This document shows, one piece after another, positions 1 to 9,168 of a stretch of DNA of 19,146 bases. Made by a program: the position numbers and the translations under genes. How positions within the stretch are numbered: position 1 is the stretch's first letter; each line of letters opens with the position of its first letter. Source of the stretch: Isotricha intestinalis (taxonomy: Eukaryota > Ciliophora > Litostomatea > Vestibuliferida > Isotrichidae); NCBI GenBank assembly GCA_023807065.1, contig JAJJLU010004083.1, positions 1 to 19,146 of the forward strand, in the 5' to 3' direction. The notes under the pieces were generated by a model. It was not told the origin of the DNA and ran no database searches. It saw only the letters and a program-made list of their open reading frames with translations.

Positions 1-109
1 AAATTTAATATTCTCTGTTTAAAAAAATTTAACAAACAAAAATATAAAATAATCAAATTTCTTTTTTATTTTCATAATTCATAAATCTTATCACAAAAAT
101 TTAAAAAAA

Positions 110-771
110 ATGAAACATCAAATAATTCTATTAACCCTTTTTATATTAACAATAAATGCATCGAATATAAAGATATATCCAATAGATAAATATAAATCCC
201 AAGAGATTAAGAAAGTAAACACTTCAAAGTTATATTTTTCTTTAAACATCGAAGAATTTAAACTTATTGAAGAAATATATCTTGAATATTCAAGTAGTAT
301 AACATCATATTCTTCACATATTAAATATCATTGGTCAAAAGACAATTTTAAAAATATAATAAATTATAATCAAACATCAATTCCAAATAAATGTTCTGGT
401 TCTAGTTAATCTGATTTTATGGGTGATGTTACTTATAATATTTATTATAAAATTAAAAAAGAATCAAATGAATATAAAAGTTTATTTATAAATGTATCTA
501 GTGAATAATATATTGGTGTAAAATTTAAGGTTGAAAATGCACAAAAACCTCATTAGGAAGTATATTCCTTTTGATTTTTATTATAATTGTTGTTGTTGGA
601 ATTGTGATTGGAATTATTATTTGTTATATCATTAAGAAAAATAAAAATAATAATAAAAATTATAATATAAATTTTGGGTATCCGGGAATTAAAAATAATT
701 TATATATTGTTAATCCTAATCAAAATATGGTTTATCCTAATCAATATAATCCTCCTGAAATTAAGAATTAA
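110..771 (+). pseudogene. Broken gene for a secreted-type single-pass membrane protein
   Basis: The ATG at 110 opens a hydrophobic signal peptide (about residues 1-17) and an extracellular-looking region of alternating hydrophobic residues. A TAA at 407-409 interrupts it. The same frame continues with protein-like sequence (motifs GDVTYNIYYKI and YIGVKFKVEN) past a second TAA at 506-508. The frame then changes near the A-run at about 541-547. The new frame encodes a strong transmembrane segment (about 565-630), a Lys/Asn-rich stretch and a Pro/Asn/Tyr tail ending at 769-771 (TAA). One extra A in that run would restore the frame, and glutamine fits both TAA sites. I read this as a type I membrane protein gene broken by two nonsense changes and one frameshift. 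A 56-nt GT..AG segment (501-556) could be an intron removing the second TAA and the frame change, but nothing removes the first TAA. The protein family is not recognised. Confidence 0.6.
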
Positions 772-926
772 TTTTAATTTTTTTGATTAATTGAAAATTT
801 AAAGATATTGATTTATTTTAAAATTAAATAAAATATTGACTTTCAATTAAAAAATAATTTTTACAATTTTTTTATATTAAACTGTTTATTAAATTTGGTG
901 AATAAGGAAAAATCAAAGGTGTTTTA

Positions 927-1625
927 TTATCTTTGAATAAAAAAAGGATAAAGTAGATTTTTGATTAATCCTATAGAATATAAATCATCAATTTTTGTTT
1001 CAAAAGATATTTTACTTTCACGATCTGGTTTTATTTGACGATATATACATAAATGTAAATCAAATAAAATAAAATTTCTCTTTGAATTTAATATTAGATT
1101 TGAATATATTAAAATATTTTTATCTTCTAATAATAATAATGAATATATGTTTTTTATTTTAATATTTTCATAATTATTATTTTCTTTCCATATTTTAATT
1201 GTTTTATTTTTTGAACATGAAATTAAATTTTCATTTCTACAATATATTTCTTTTCTTATTACATCATCATGGGCATTTTTAATAATTTATTTTAAATATT
1301 TATTATTATTTTTAATCCATAATTTTATACTTTTATCATTAGAAAAAGTAATAAAATTATTGTCAACTTTAATTTCAATATAATGAATAGCATCATCATG
1401 TGCGTTTTAAAAATTTTGTAAAATATTAAAATGAATATCATAAATTATAATTGATTTATCATAAGAAGTAGAAATAATATTTCCTGAAGGAAAAATAGAT
1501 ACTGAATAAATATATTTATAATGAGAATGAATTGAATTAATATTTTTTAAATAACAACTTGTTAATTGAATTTTATGTTTATCTTTTAATATTGACAATG
1601 GATTTATTAAAAGATATTTTTTTGA
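927..1625 (-). pseudogene. WD40-repeat protein remnant with internal stops and no start codon
   Basis: One minus-strand frame reads from about 1625 to a double TAA at 924-929, interrupted only by TAAs at 1407-1409 and 1287-1289. The translation shows degenerate WD40 repeats: GNIISTSYDKSIIIYD, then NAHDDAIHYIEI leading to FSNDKSIKLW, then NAHDDVIRKEI leading to ISCSKNKTIKIW. Repeat structure continues on both sides of each stop, so the stops interrupt one former coding region. No GT..AG segment spans them. No minus-strand ATG exists between 1599 and the neighbouring gene at 1699, so the N-terminal repeats and start are missing. A WD40 propeller normally needs about seven blades and only about three or four are discernible. 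It is probably a truncated pseudogene, and its original role cannot be told. Confidence 0.65.
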
Positions 1626-1698
1626 TTAATTATTATATAATAAAAAAAATTTTAAAAAACCCAAATAAATTTTTTATTTTTATTTAAATGAATATATC

Positions 1699-1986
1699 TT
1701 ATTTATTCATTGATTTATCAACTTCAACAAGAAACATTTTAATAATTGATTTAAATTCATTTAAATCAATTTTTCCAGATTTATCAGTATCAACAGCATT
1801 TAAAAGTTGTTTAATTTCATCTTTTGTTGGAGGTTTTTGTTTCATATTATTTGCAAGTTGAGTAAAAGCATTTTCTAATTCTTTTTCATCTATTTTTCCA
1901 GATTTATCTGCATCGAAAATATCAAAAATTGGTTTTGTTATTTCTGTTAATTTTGAATCATTTTCATAAATTTCTTTAAGTGACAT
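1699..1986 (-). CDS. Small two-EF-hand calcium-binding protein
   Basis: A 95-residue protein with two canonical EF-hand loops: DADKSGKIDEKE at residues 25-36 and DTDKSGKIDLNE at residues 66-77. Both have Asp/Ser/Asp ligands at positions 1, 3, 5 and 9, Gly at position 6 and Glu at position 12, so both should bind Ca2+. The loops are separated by a typical linker helix, giving one EF-hand pair, about half a calmodulin. There is no signal peptide or membrane segment, so it is probably cytosolic. It starts at an ATG 12 bases downstream of an A/T-rich leader and ends in TAA. It is divergent from the phosphatase gene at 2463. A role as calcium sensor or buffer is inferred, and the partner is unknown. 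Confidence 0.9.
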   Translation of the reverse strand: MSLKEIYENDSKLTEITKPIFDIFDADKSGKIDEKELENAFTQLANNMKQKPPTKDEIKQLLNAVDTDKSGKIDLNEFKSIIKMFLVEVDKSMNK

Positions 1987-2462
1987 TTTAATATTTTTGT
2001 TTGATTCTCTTTTTATAAGATTTTTTTGTGTGCTTTTTTTTATTTTTTTTGACGCAAATAAAAATAATTAATTTTTTTATGATTAATAATATAATATTTT
2101 TTTATTTCCTTTAAGTAATAAGGTGATTTTTTTCATTTTTAGTTTTTATATTTAATAGCAGTGAATATTAAGTATACTAATCTGAGTTATTATAAATCAA
2201 TCAAAATGATTAAATATATTTTAATATGAAAACTTTTAATTTATATTATTAGAATAAATTTAATATATTAATGATATATATTATTTATTTATTATTTGGT
2301 TTTTTTAAATTAATAAGCGTTGTTAATAAAAGAAGATTTATAAATATCTAAAAAAAATTTTTAATTATTATAAATTTATCTTTTATTTTTAAAAAATAAA
2401 AATTTCATCTTCAAAAAAAAATAAAAAAATCCCAAAAACAAATAAAAAAAAATTAAAAAAAG
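1987..2462. other. Divergent intergenic region, no gene seen
   Basis: This 476-bp AT-rich stretch lies between the start codons of the EF-hand gene (-) and the phosphatase gene (+), so it should hold both promoters. I see no open frame of note, no RNA gene and no repeat beyond A/T homopolymers. The ~60 bases before the phosphatase ATG are almost pure A with T, like the leaders of other genes here. Confidence 0.6.
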
Positions 2463-3386
2463 ATGAGTGACCTAAACCTAGACGATTTATTAGAACGTCT
2501 TCGTAAATTAGAAATTCCAAAAGAATCAGAAATAAAAATATTATGTGACAAAGCAAAAGAGTTAATAATCAAATCTCCAAACGTGGCATCTTTAACATGT
2601 CCAATAACAGTATGTGGAGACATCCATGGTCAATTTGAGGATTTGATGGAGTTATTTAATGTCGGTGGTACAATACCCGAAACAAATTACATATTTATGG
2701 GTGACTTTGTGGATCGAGGTGTTAACTCAGTTGAGACATTTCTTTATTTCCTTGTATTAAAAGTAAAATATCCAGATAGGATAACATTACTTCGTGGAAA
2801 TCATGAAAGTCGTCAAATAACACAAGTATATGGTTTTTATGATGAATGTATGCGTAAATTTTCTTCAGTAAATGTATGGAAAATGTGTACAGAAGTATTT
2901 GATGTTCTTCAATTAGCTGCAGTAATAGAAGATAAAGTATTCTGTGTTCATGGTGGATTATCACCTTCAGCAGAGAATATTGATGATATAAGGAAAATTG
3001 AAAGAATTCAAGAAGTTCCTCATGATGGTCCTATGAGTGATATTCTCTGGAGTGATCCTGATCCTGATGTAAAGGGATTCGCTTTCAGTCCTCGAGGAGC
3101 TGGATATCTCTTCGGAGCAGAGGAAGTTCATAAGTTTAATCGAGTCAATAATATCGAATTAGTTGCGAGAGCTCATCAACTTATACAAGAAGGATATCAA
3201 TTCATGTTTGATAATGGATTAGTTACTGTTTGGAGTGCTCCTAATTATTGCTATAGATGCGGTAATGATGCTAGTGTTATGGAGTTTGATGAACATATGA
3301 ATAGAGCTTTTAAAAAGTTTGAAGCTTTTCCTGAAAGTTTAAGGAATGTTCCTGAAAAAAAAAATGTTTTGGAGTATTTTCTTTAA
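2463..3386 (+). CDS. PPP4C: PP4-type serine/threonine protein phosphatase catalytic subunit
   Basis: A 307-residue PPP-family phosphatase, the same length as animal PP4 catalytic subunit as I recall it. All metal-binding and catalytic motifs are present: GDIHGQ (52-57), GDFVDRG (80-86), RGNHES (111-116), HGGLSP (163-168), RAHQ (236-239) and [11 protein letters not shown] (258-268). It ends in YFL, the C-terminus characteristic of the PP2A/PP4/PP6 group, where the terminal Leu is carboxymethylated and controls regulatory-subunit binding. [20 protein letters not shown] and QEVPHDGP segments favour PP4 over PP2A; some segments also resemble PP6. The family dephosphorylates Ser/Thr through a two-metal centre and acts with regulatory subunits in DNA-damage response, centrosome/basal body and signalling roles. 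The conserved YFL end shows that TAA is a true stop in this organism. Confidence 0.93.
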   Translation: MSDLNLDDLLERLRKLEIPKESEIKILCDKAKELIIKSPNVASLTCPITVCGDIHGQFEDLMELFNVGGTIPETNYIFMGDFVDRGVNSVETFLYFLVLKVKYPDRITLLRGNHESRQITQVYGFYDECMRKFSSVNVWKMCTEVFDVLQLAAVIEDKVFCVHGGLSPSAENIDDIRKIERIQEVPHDGPMSDILWSDPDPDVKGFAFSPRGAGYLFGAEEVHKFNRVNNIELVARAHQLIQEGYQFMFDNGLVTVWSAPNYCYRCGNDASVMEFDEHMNRAFKKFEAFPESLRNVPEKKNVLEYFL

Positions 3387-3540
3387 AAAAAAAGTTTTAA
3401 TAATTTTTTTTCATCTTAAAATTGGTTTTTATTGGAATTTTATTAGTTTTTATTTATCAATAATAGAAAAAGATAAAGGAATTTAATTTTTTTTTATTTG
3501 AAATAAATTTAAATTTTTTTTAATTTGAAAAGGAAATAAA

Positions 3541-4127
3541 ATGTCAAAATATACATTAGAAAGTGTAAATATACATTAAAATAACATAAATTAAAATAGT
3601 ATACTTCAAAATCATATTATTCAACAATTCCTACATTATCAAAAAACCCATCACACTTAAATTTAAAAAGAAATATAAATGATATTTCAATGATAATAAA
3701 TAATTCATTTATAAGAAATGATAGTTTAAATAAAAATAATAGAACATTAACTCCAATAAAAATTGATTATAACAAAATAATTCAAAGGAAATTATTTATT
3801 TTAAATAAATCAATAAATTTAAATAAAATAAATGAAAATTATATGAATAGACCAATAATTGATTTTAAACCAAAAATGGAATTATATGAGTTTAAACATG
3901 AAAAATTAATTAATCCTTCTAAATTAAAATATGTTGTTCCTATTAGTCAACCTGCTTGTCATAAATTTAAAAAGATAATTTCTTTAAAAAAAAAAAATAA
4001 TAAAAATTACTTTTTAAATTCTTATTCTAATAATGATAGTGAATTTGAGAATTATATGAAAGAAATGAAACAAATTAAAAATAAAAAATTAATTTCTTTG
4101 AAAAAAAAGAAAAATAGCTTTATTTAA
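3541..4127 (+). CDS. Unknown basic Asn/Lys/Ser-rich protein, two exons
   Basis: The likely gene model is exon 1 at 3541-3564 (ATG, eight codons) and exon 2 at 3600-4127, joined in phase 0 across a 35-nt intron at 3565-3599. This gives about 183 residues. An unspliced reading from the ATG at 3690 would give only 145 residues and would discard a clean open frame of 30 codons between 3600 and 3689. The protein is basic and low in complexity, with Lys runs (ISLKKKNNK, ISLKKKKNS) near the C-terminus, the second being a near-repeat of the first. There is no signal peptide, membrane segment or known domain. The family is not recognised. Being rich in basic residues, it could be a cytoskeletal or nucleic-acid-associated protein, but that is only a guess. 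Confidence 0.65.
3565..3599 (+). other. 35-nt spliceosomal intron
   Basis: The segment begins GTAAAT and ends AAAATAG, with in-frame stops inside. Removing it joins an ATG-initiated exon (phase 0) to the long open frame that starts at 3600. The size is typical of tiny ciliate introns. No RNA evidence is available. Confidence 0.65.
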
Positions 4128-4673
4128 TGCTAACAAAATTTATTTTTTTTTGAATAATTATTGATATTATTTTTTTTATTTTTATGATTTTTTATTTTTA
4201 AGCTTTTATATGTTTTTAATTTTTATTTAATATATTATCACCTCAAATAACTCTTTCTGAATTTATATTTTTTGAAAAAATAATTTTTTATTCTTATTTT
4301 TACTAAATGATAAATGATTTAAACTTTTTTTCTTAAATTTTAAGTTATTAGTAAATTATTTTTTTTAATATTATACTAAATCATCTTTCATTATTGTCAA
4401 AAGTTTTTCTTTTTATATTTGATAATAAATTTTTTTTTTCATTTGATTCAATTGGACTAATTAATTAGTTTTTATTTCTTTAATGAAATTAACCAATTAT
4501 TAAATTTTTTATTATTATATGATTTCACAAAATAAAATTATGAAATTTATTTGTTTTTTCAAATTTAAATTTATAAAAATAATTTTTTGAGTTTTTTTTT
4601 AATTGAATTTTATATGTTTAGATAAAAAAATTAAGTTATTTAAAAACCTAGTTAATTTTCTTTTATTAAATAT
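4128..4673. other. Convergent intergenic region, no gene seen
   Basis: This 546-bp region lies between the 3' ends of two convergent genes and is almost entirely A/T. A 14-bp perfect palindrome, ACTAATTAATTAGT, occurs at 4456-4469. AATTGG at 4450-4455 and CCAATT at 4493-4498 could form weak flanking arms. In DNA this AT-rich such palindromes arise easily by chance. No ORF, RNA gene or clear polyadenylation structure can be supported. Confidence 0.5.
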
Positions 4674-7127
4674 TTAAATGCTTTTCCAATAATCTTGATT
4701 AATAACAAATAATTGAATAGCAGGGATTTGATTTTCATTTAATATTTGATGATTACATATTCCAAAAACAAAAGAATTTTGAATGATAATATGTTCTTCA
4801 TTTTCATTAATTTCTAATAATGAATTATAATCATAATTTTGATCAAAATTTAATTTAATTTTATAAAATTCATCAATTGTATCAAAATAAATATCATTAT
4901 TGTGTTCATCTTTTATTAAAAAATTCTTTTCTAAACAAATTAAATTATTAGAAGTAAAATGATTATCCATATTAAAAGAAGGAATATAAATAATAGTATT
5001 ATTATTATCTTTATCTCTTTTCATATCAGAATACATTTCATTAAAAATTTGATATATATTATTTTCATTGTTAATTAATTTGTCTTTTAAAATATTTGTT
5101 AATTCAACAATAAAAAATGAATAATTATTATTTTGTAAATTCAAATAATAAAAATTTGAATTTGTTTTTTCATATAATAAAACTTTAATCTCTCCTTCAA
5201 TTTTATTATATAAATAATCATTGTATTTAAATGTCATTAAATTTCCTATTTTTGATTTAAATGTAAATGTTAATAAATCACTTTCTTTATTATTATCATA
5301 AGATAAATTTTCCAAATTAAAATTAATATTTCTTTGATTTAAAATTTCTTTTATTTTATCTAAATTTTTAATATCTATATTATATTGTATATTATTTTTT
5401 AATTTAGATTTTACGTCATTACTATTAATTTCATTATCATCATTAAACTTAATTTTATTTTTATTTTTTTTTTCAGATAATAAAACTTTAATAGCAAATA
5501 AATTAATATATTTTTCCCTTTTTAAATTAGGTTCATTTTTAAAATAAGTAAAGGAACAAATAATTAAATTATTAATCAGAATTCCATTATTATCATTTAA
5601 ATTATCATTTTTATTTTCTTTATTAATTTCAGAACTTTGTTTTTTATCTTCATTATATTCATTAGAATTTTCAAATTCAAAATTATAATTAATTGGATCT
5701 TTGTCACTTACTATTTCAAAATTATCAGTATTTTCTTCTTCATTTATTATTCCTCCACCTTCCATTAATATATTTTCTTCTTCATTTATTATTCCTCCAC
5801 CTTCCATTAATATATTTTCTTCCTCTTTTTTTTCTTTTTGAATATTGTTAATGTAATTTCTTTTTTGAACATAATTTATTGAATATTTTATTATTTGATT
5901 TTCATTATACTTTTTACCTCCTATTTCTTTGAAAGTTTTTAATAAATTTTTTCTTGATATACCTATTCCATTATTATATTCTATATTATTTTTCTTTTGT
6001 CTATTCATTTTTTGATTTAAATTACTTTGTGTTTTAAATATATTATTATCAGTATAATTTAATGAAGTGTTTTTCTTTTTTGATGGATTTAATGTTCTAT
6101 AAGTTTCATAAACATTATGTTTTTTATTATCATCATATAAATTAGGTAAATATTGAGTTTGATCTTTTCGTTGTTCACTTTTTCCTCTTATTTTTAGTAT
6201 TTTAATTTTTGTTTTAAAAAATTCTTTTTTTGAATTATCAATTGTATTAAAATCATATTGTTCTTTATTTATATTATTAAAAAATATATCTTGCATAATA
6301 TAATATTTTGCTTGTTTAATTTCTTGCATTAATTCATTCTCAATTGGAATAATAATTTTACCTTGATTTTTTTTAATATTAGAGTTTTTTGAACAATTAG
6401 TAAAAAAAGAATCAAAATCTTCATTTGAGAAATCAATAATATTTTTTAAATTAGAATCTTTTAAAAATTCTATATCTTTAGTTAATTTAATTATATAATT
6501 ATTATTATATAAATAAGCTACATTTAATTTTTCTAAATCAAATTTTCCTGGTTTATTATTTGATATTTCTCTTATTTTAATAATATCCTTTATTATATTT
6601 ACGGCATTTAATCTTAATAATTGAATTATTTGAATTATATTATTATTTATTGAATCACTTAATTTTTGTTCTGGAAATATATTGACTAATAATTCATTTA
6701 ATTTTTTTAAAGCATTTAAATTATTTTCTCTATTTGATATTTCTTTTGATAATTGTAATAAATATTTTCTTAATCTATTTAATGATTTTATTTCTTCTTT
6801 ATAAATTTCATTTCTTCCTTCTTCATCTAAATTTAAAATATAATTTTTAAATTGATTTTGAAATTCTTCATTAACTCCTAAATCAATCCATAAATTTTTA
6901 ATTGATTGAAATTCTTCATTTTCTTCAATTTCTTTTTCTTTAATATAATGATTATTTTTATTTGTATTAGAAAAAGTTAAATTTTTATCTTGAGAAACTA
7001 TTGATATTTTATTCGTTTGATTTATACTTCCTGAAGGAAGTTTAACAGGATAAAATTTTTTATTCCAAGATTCACTTAAACGACTAGAATTACTTTTTTC
7101 AAGTGAAGTTCTATACTTCCCTTTCAT
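4674..7127 (-). CDS. Large unknown coiled-coil/low-complexity protein
   Basis: About 817 residues from the ATG at 7127. An upstream in-frame ATG at 7190 would add a Phe-rich segment that looks like translated leader, so I prefer 7127. An N-terminal basic, Ser-rich tail (about 1-45) is followed by a helical, probably coiled-coil region (about 75-250, pattern LRKYLLQLSKEISNRENNL). A Lys/Asn/Glu-rich middle follows, containing a 14-residue tandem duplication (about residues 438-466). The C-terminal 250 residues are better ordered, with alternating hydrophobic strands (LINNLIICSFTYF, EGEIKVLLYEK, IPAIQLFVINQDYW). There is no signal peptide or membrane helix. I recognise no family. The architecture suggests a structural or scaffold protein with a C-terminal globular domain. 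It starts about 90 bp from the kinase gene at 7219 on the opposite strand. It ends in TAA. Confidence 0.75.
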   Translation of the reverse strand: MKGKYRTSLEKSNSSRLSESWNKKFYPVKLPSGSINQTNKISIVSQDKNLTFSNTNKNNHYIKEKEIEENEEFQSIKNLWIDLGVNEEFQNQFKNYILNLDEEGRNEIYKEEIKSLNRLRKYLLQLSKEISNRENNLNALKKLNELLVNIFPEQKLSDSINNNIIQIIQLLRLNAVNIIKDIIKIREISNNKPGKFDLEKLNVAYLYNNNYIIKLTKDIEFLKDSNLKNIIDFSNEDFDSFFTNCSKNSNIKKNQGKIIIPIENELMQEIKQAKYYIMQDIFFNNINKEQYDFNTIDNSKKEFFKTKIKILKIRGKSEQRKDQTQYLPNLYDDNKKHNVYETYRTLNPSKKKNTSLNYTDNNIFKTQSNLNQKMNRQKKNNIEYNNGIGISRKNLLKTFKEIGGKKYNENQIIKYSINYVQKRNYINNIQKEKKEEENILMEGGGIINEEENILMEGGGIINEEENTDNFEIVSDKDPINYNFEFENSNEYNEDKKQSSEINKENKNDNLNDNNGILINNLIICSFTYFKNEPNLKREKYINLFAIKVLLSEKKNKNKIKFNDDNEINSNDVKSKLKNNIQYNIDIKNLDKIKEILNQRNINFNLENLSYDNNKESDLLTFTFKSKIGNLMTFKYNDYLYNKIEGEIKVLLYEKTNSNFYYLNLQNNNYSFFIVELTNILKDKLINNENNIYQIFNEMYSDMKRDKDNNNTIIYIPSFNMDNHFTSNNLICLEKNFLIKDEHNNDIYFDTIDEFYKIKLNFDQNYDYNSLLEINENEEHIIIQNSFVFGICNHQILNENQIPAIQLFVINQDYWKSI
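5731..5814 (-). repeat. Two tandem 42-bp units (14 residues each)
   Basis: The 42-base unit starting at 5731 is repeated from 5773, and the first bases of a third copy follow at 5815. It lies in frame inside the large unknown gene and encodes EENILMEGGGIINE twice. The two copies look identical, implying a recent duplication or homogenisation. Confidence 0.85.
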
Positions 7128-7218
7128 AATATTTTTAATTAATTGCAAAAATTTTTCTGTAAAAAAAATAAAAAAAAATTGAAAAATCATTAATTTTCCA
7201 AAAAAAATATAAAAAAAA
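7128..7218. promoter_or_regulatory. Short bidirectional promoter region
   Basis: Only 91 bp separate the preferred start codon of the minus-strand unknown gene from the ATG of the plus-strand kinase gene. Both 5' leaders and both promoters must lie here. It consists of A- and T-runs with no recognisable TATA or initiator motif beyond the general AT richness. Confidence 0.45.
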
Positions 7219-8742
7219 ATGGAAAAATATGAAATAATAACTCGTTTAGGAGGAGGATCTTTTGCAGATGTATATAAAGCATTAGAAAAATCAACAAATT
7301 CATATGTTGCAATAAAGACATTAAAAAAAAAATATTCAAAATGGGAAGACTGTTTAGAACTACGTGAATGTCGTTCTCTTCAGAAATTAAATGATGAAAC
7401 ATTATCATCAAACGCAGGATATGATAATATAATAAAATTAAAGGAAATAATATTTATAAAAGAAAAAGGGACATTAAATTTAATATTTGAATATTTAGAA
7501 ACAGATTTATATGAATTAATGAAAAATCATTTTCCAAAGAAATTAACAGAGAAAGAAATTCGTTCAATAATGTATCAGACATTACAAGGATTACATTTTA
7601 TGCATAAATACAATTTTTTTCATAGAGATATGAAGCCAGAGAATTTATTAATAATGAATGAAAAAGTGAAAATAGCAGATTTTGGTTTAGCAAGAGAAAT
7701 AAGAAGTATACCTCCATATACAGAATATGTATCAACAAGATATTATAGAGCTCCAGAATGTATATTAAAAAGTAATAATTATAATAGTCCTATTGATATT
7801 TGGGGATTAGGATGTATTATGGCTGAAATGTATCTTCACCCTCAACCTTTATTTTTTGGAAATAATGAAAAAGAAGTTTTATTTAAAATTTGCTCTATTT
7901 TAGGTACTCCTAATCATGATATTTGGAATGATGGTATTAATTTAGGAAAAAAAAATAATTTAAAATTTCCAAATTTTAATAAAGTTAACTTAAAAGATGT
8001 TATTAAAAATGCTTCTGATGATGCTATTGATTTAATTAGTTTAATGTTACAATGGGATCCTAATAAAAGACCAAATGCTAATAATTTACTTGGACATAAA
8101 TTCTTCACTAATTATGATATTTCTTTTGTTAATTTTTATGATGGAAATATTGGAAATTTTAATTATAATAATAATAATAATTTTAGAAGATTTTCTAATC
8201 GAAGAGTTAGTAAAGTTAATGCTGATTTAAGAAAAAATAGTATTAGTAGAATTTTAGAAGATAATGATGGATTCGATAAATTAATTAATGATTTGAAAAA
8301 AGTTGTTAAAGATGAAAATGTTGAAATTGAAAAAGAAAAAGAAAATTTTGAAGAAAAGTTTGAAAAGGAATTTATAAATGATGAAAAGAGAAATTATAAT
8401 AGTAATAATGATTTTAAAGAAAAATTAAATTTAAGAGACAATTCTTTTAATGATGATGATAAAGATTTTATTTTTGATAATAATTATTATAAAAATATTA
8501 AAACTGAAGGAAATATTAATTTTAAAAATCATAATATTGATTTTGATTTTGGTTTTGATACTAATAATGATAGATTGAAAAGTAATTTTAATAATAATCC
8601 AAGAGAAAGAAGTGCAAAAAGATTTTTAGAACAAACTGAAAATGAAATGAATAATAATTTTAATAGAATTAATTATAATAATAATAATTTTGGAAATTCT
8701 AATTCACAAGGTTTATTTAATGAATTTGGTGGAAGAAGAAAT

Positions 8743-8786
<44 letters not shown>

Positions 8787-8883
8787 TATTCATTTTGATA
8801 ATTTAAATAGGAGAGAAAATAATAATAAGAATTCACATGAAAATAAAATTTTATTTGGAATGGAAAGTAGAAGAAGAAAATAA
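7219..8883 (+). CDS. MOK/LF4-like (RCK family) serine/threonine kinase with Asn-rich tail
   Basis: A 554-residue protein with an N-terminal kinase domain (about 4-296): glycine loop GGGSFADVY (11-19), VAIK with Lys33, HRDMKPENLL (135-144), DFG (154-156), activation-loop TEY (168-170) followed by VSTRYYRAPE (171-180), and DIWGLGCIMAE. The TxY motif plus STRYYRAPEC places it in the CMGC RCK group (MAK/ICK/MOK), and TEY resembles MOK. Family members such as Chlamydomonas LF4 restrict ciliary length and act in the cilium. Residues ~300-554 are low complexity, rich in Asn, Lys, Asp and Arg, with a run of 13 AAT codons. CFAP410 lies directly downstream in convergent orientation. Substrate and partners are unknown. 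The start at 7219 follows an A-rich leader and begins immediately before the kinase core. Confidence 0.88.
8746..8784 (+). repeat. (AAT)13 microsatellite coding for poly-Asn
   Basis: Thirteen uninterrupted AAT codons sit in the C-terminal tail of the kinase gene. Pure trinucleotide runs of this kind change length readily, so the tract is likely polymorphic. Confidence 0.9.
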
Positions 8884-9168
8884 AATAAGATTTAATTTAT
8901 TATATATTTATATTAAATATTATTTAATATATTTATTTTTTAATTTATTAAGTAATTATTATTTTATTTCTTTATTTTTCAAAAAAAAAAAAAATTTATA
9001 TAATTTTTTTAGATTTCTAAAATAATTAATTTATTGTAAAAGAGTAAACTTTTTTATAAAATAAAAAAATAATATAATAAAATAATTTATTCATTAATTA
9101 AGAAATTATAAAAAATATGTATATTTTTATATTTAATGTTTCATTAAAAGTACATAATTTTAAATTAA

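Noticed and set aside
501..556. 56-nt GT..AG intron in the first membrane-protein gene
   Set aside because: It would remove one TAA and fix the frame change, but it also removes protein-like sequence (YIGVKFKVEN) and leaves the TAA at 407. Kept only as an alternative.
4456..4469. 14-bp perfect palindrome as a regulatory site or origin
   Set aside because: Made only of A/T plus single C/G ends; such palindromes are expected by chance in DNA this AT-rich.
4128..4673. Possible decayed coding sequence in the convergent spacer
   Set aside because: Only scattered short open stretches with many stops in all frames and no repeat or motif that ties them together.
7128..7190. N-terminal extension of the large unknown protein from the ATG at 7190
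   Set aside because: It encodes a Phe-rich stretch made of leader T-runs and would leave only 28 bp to the opposing kinase ATG. The ATG at 7127 is more credible.
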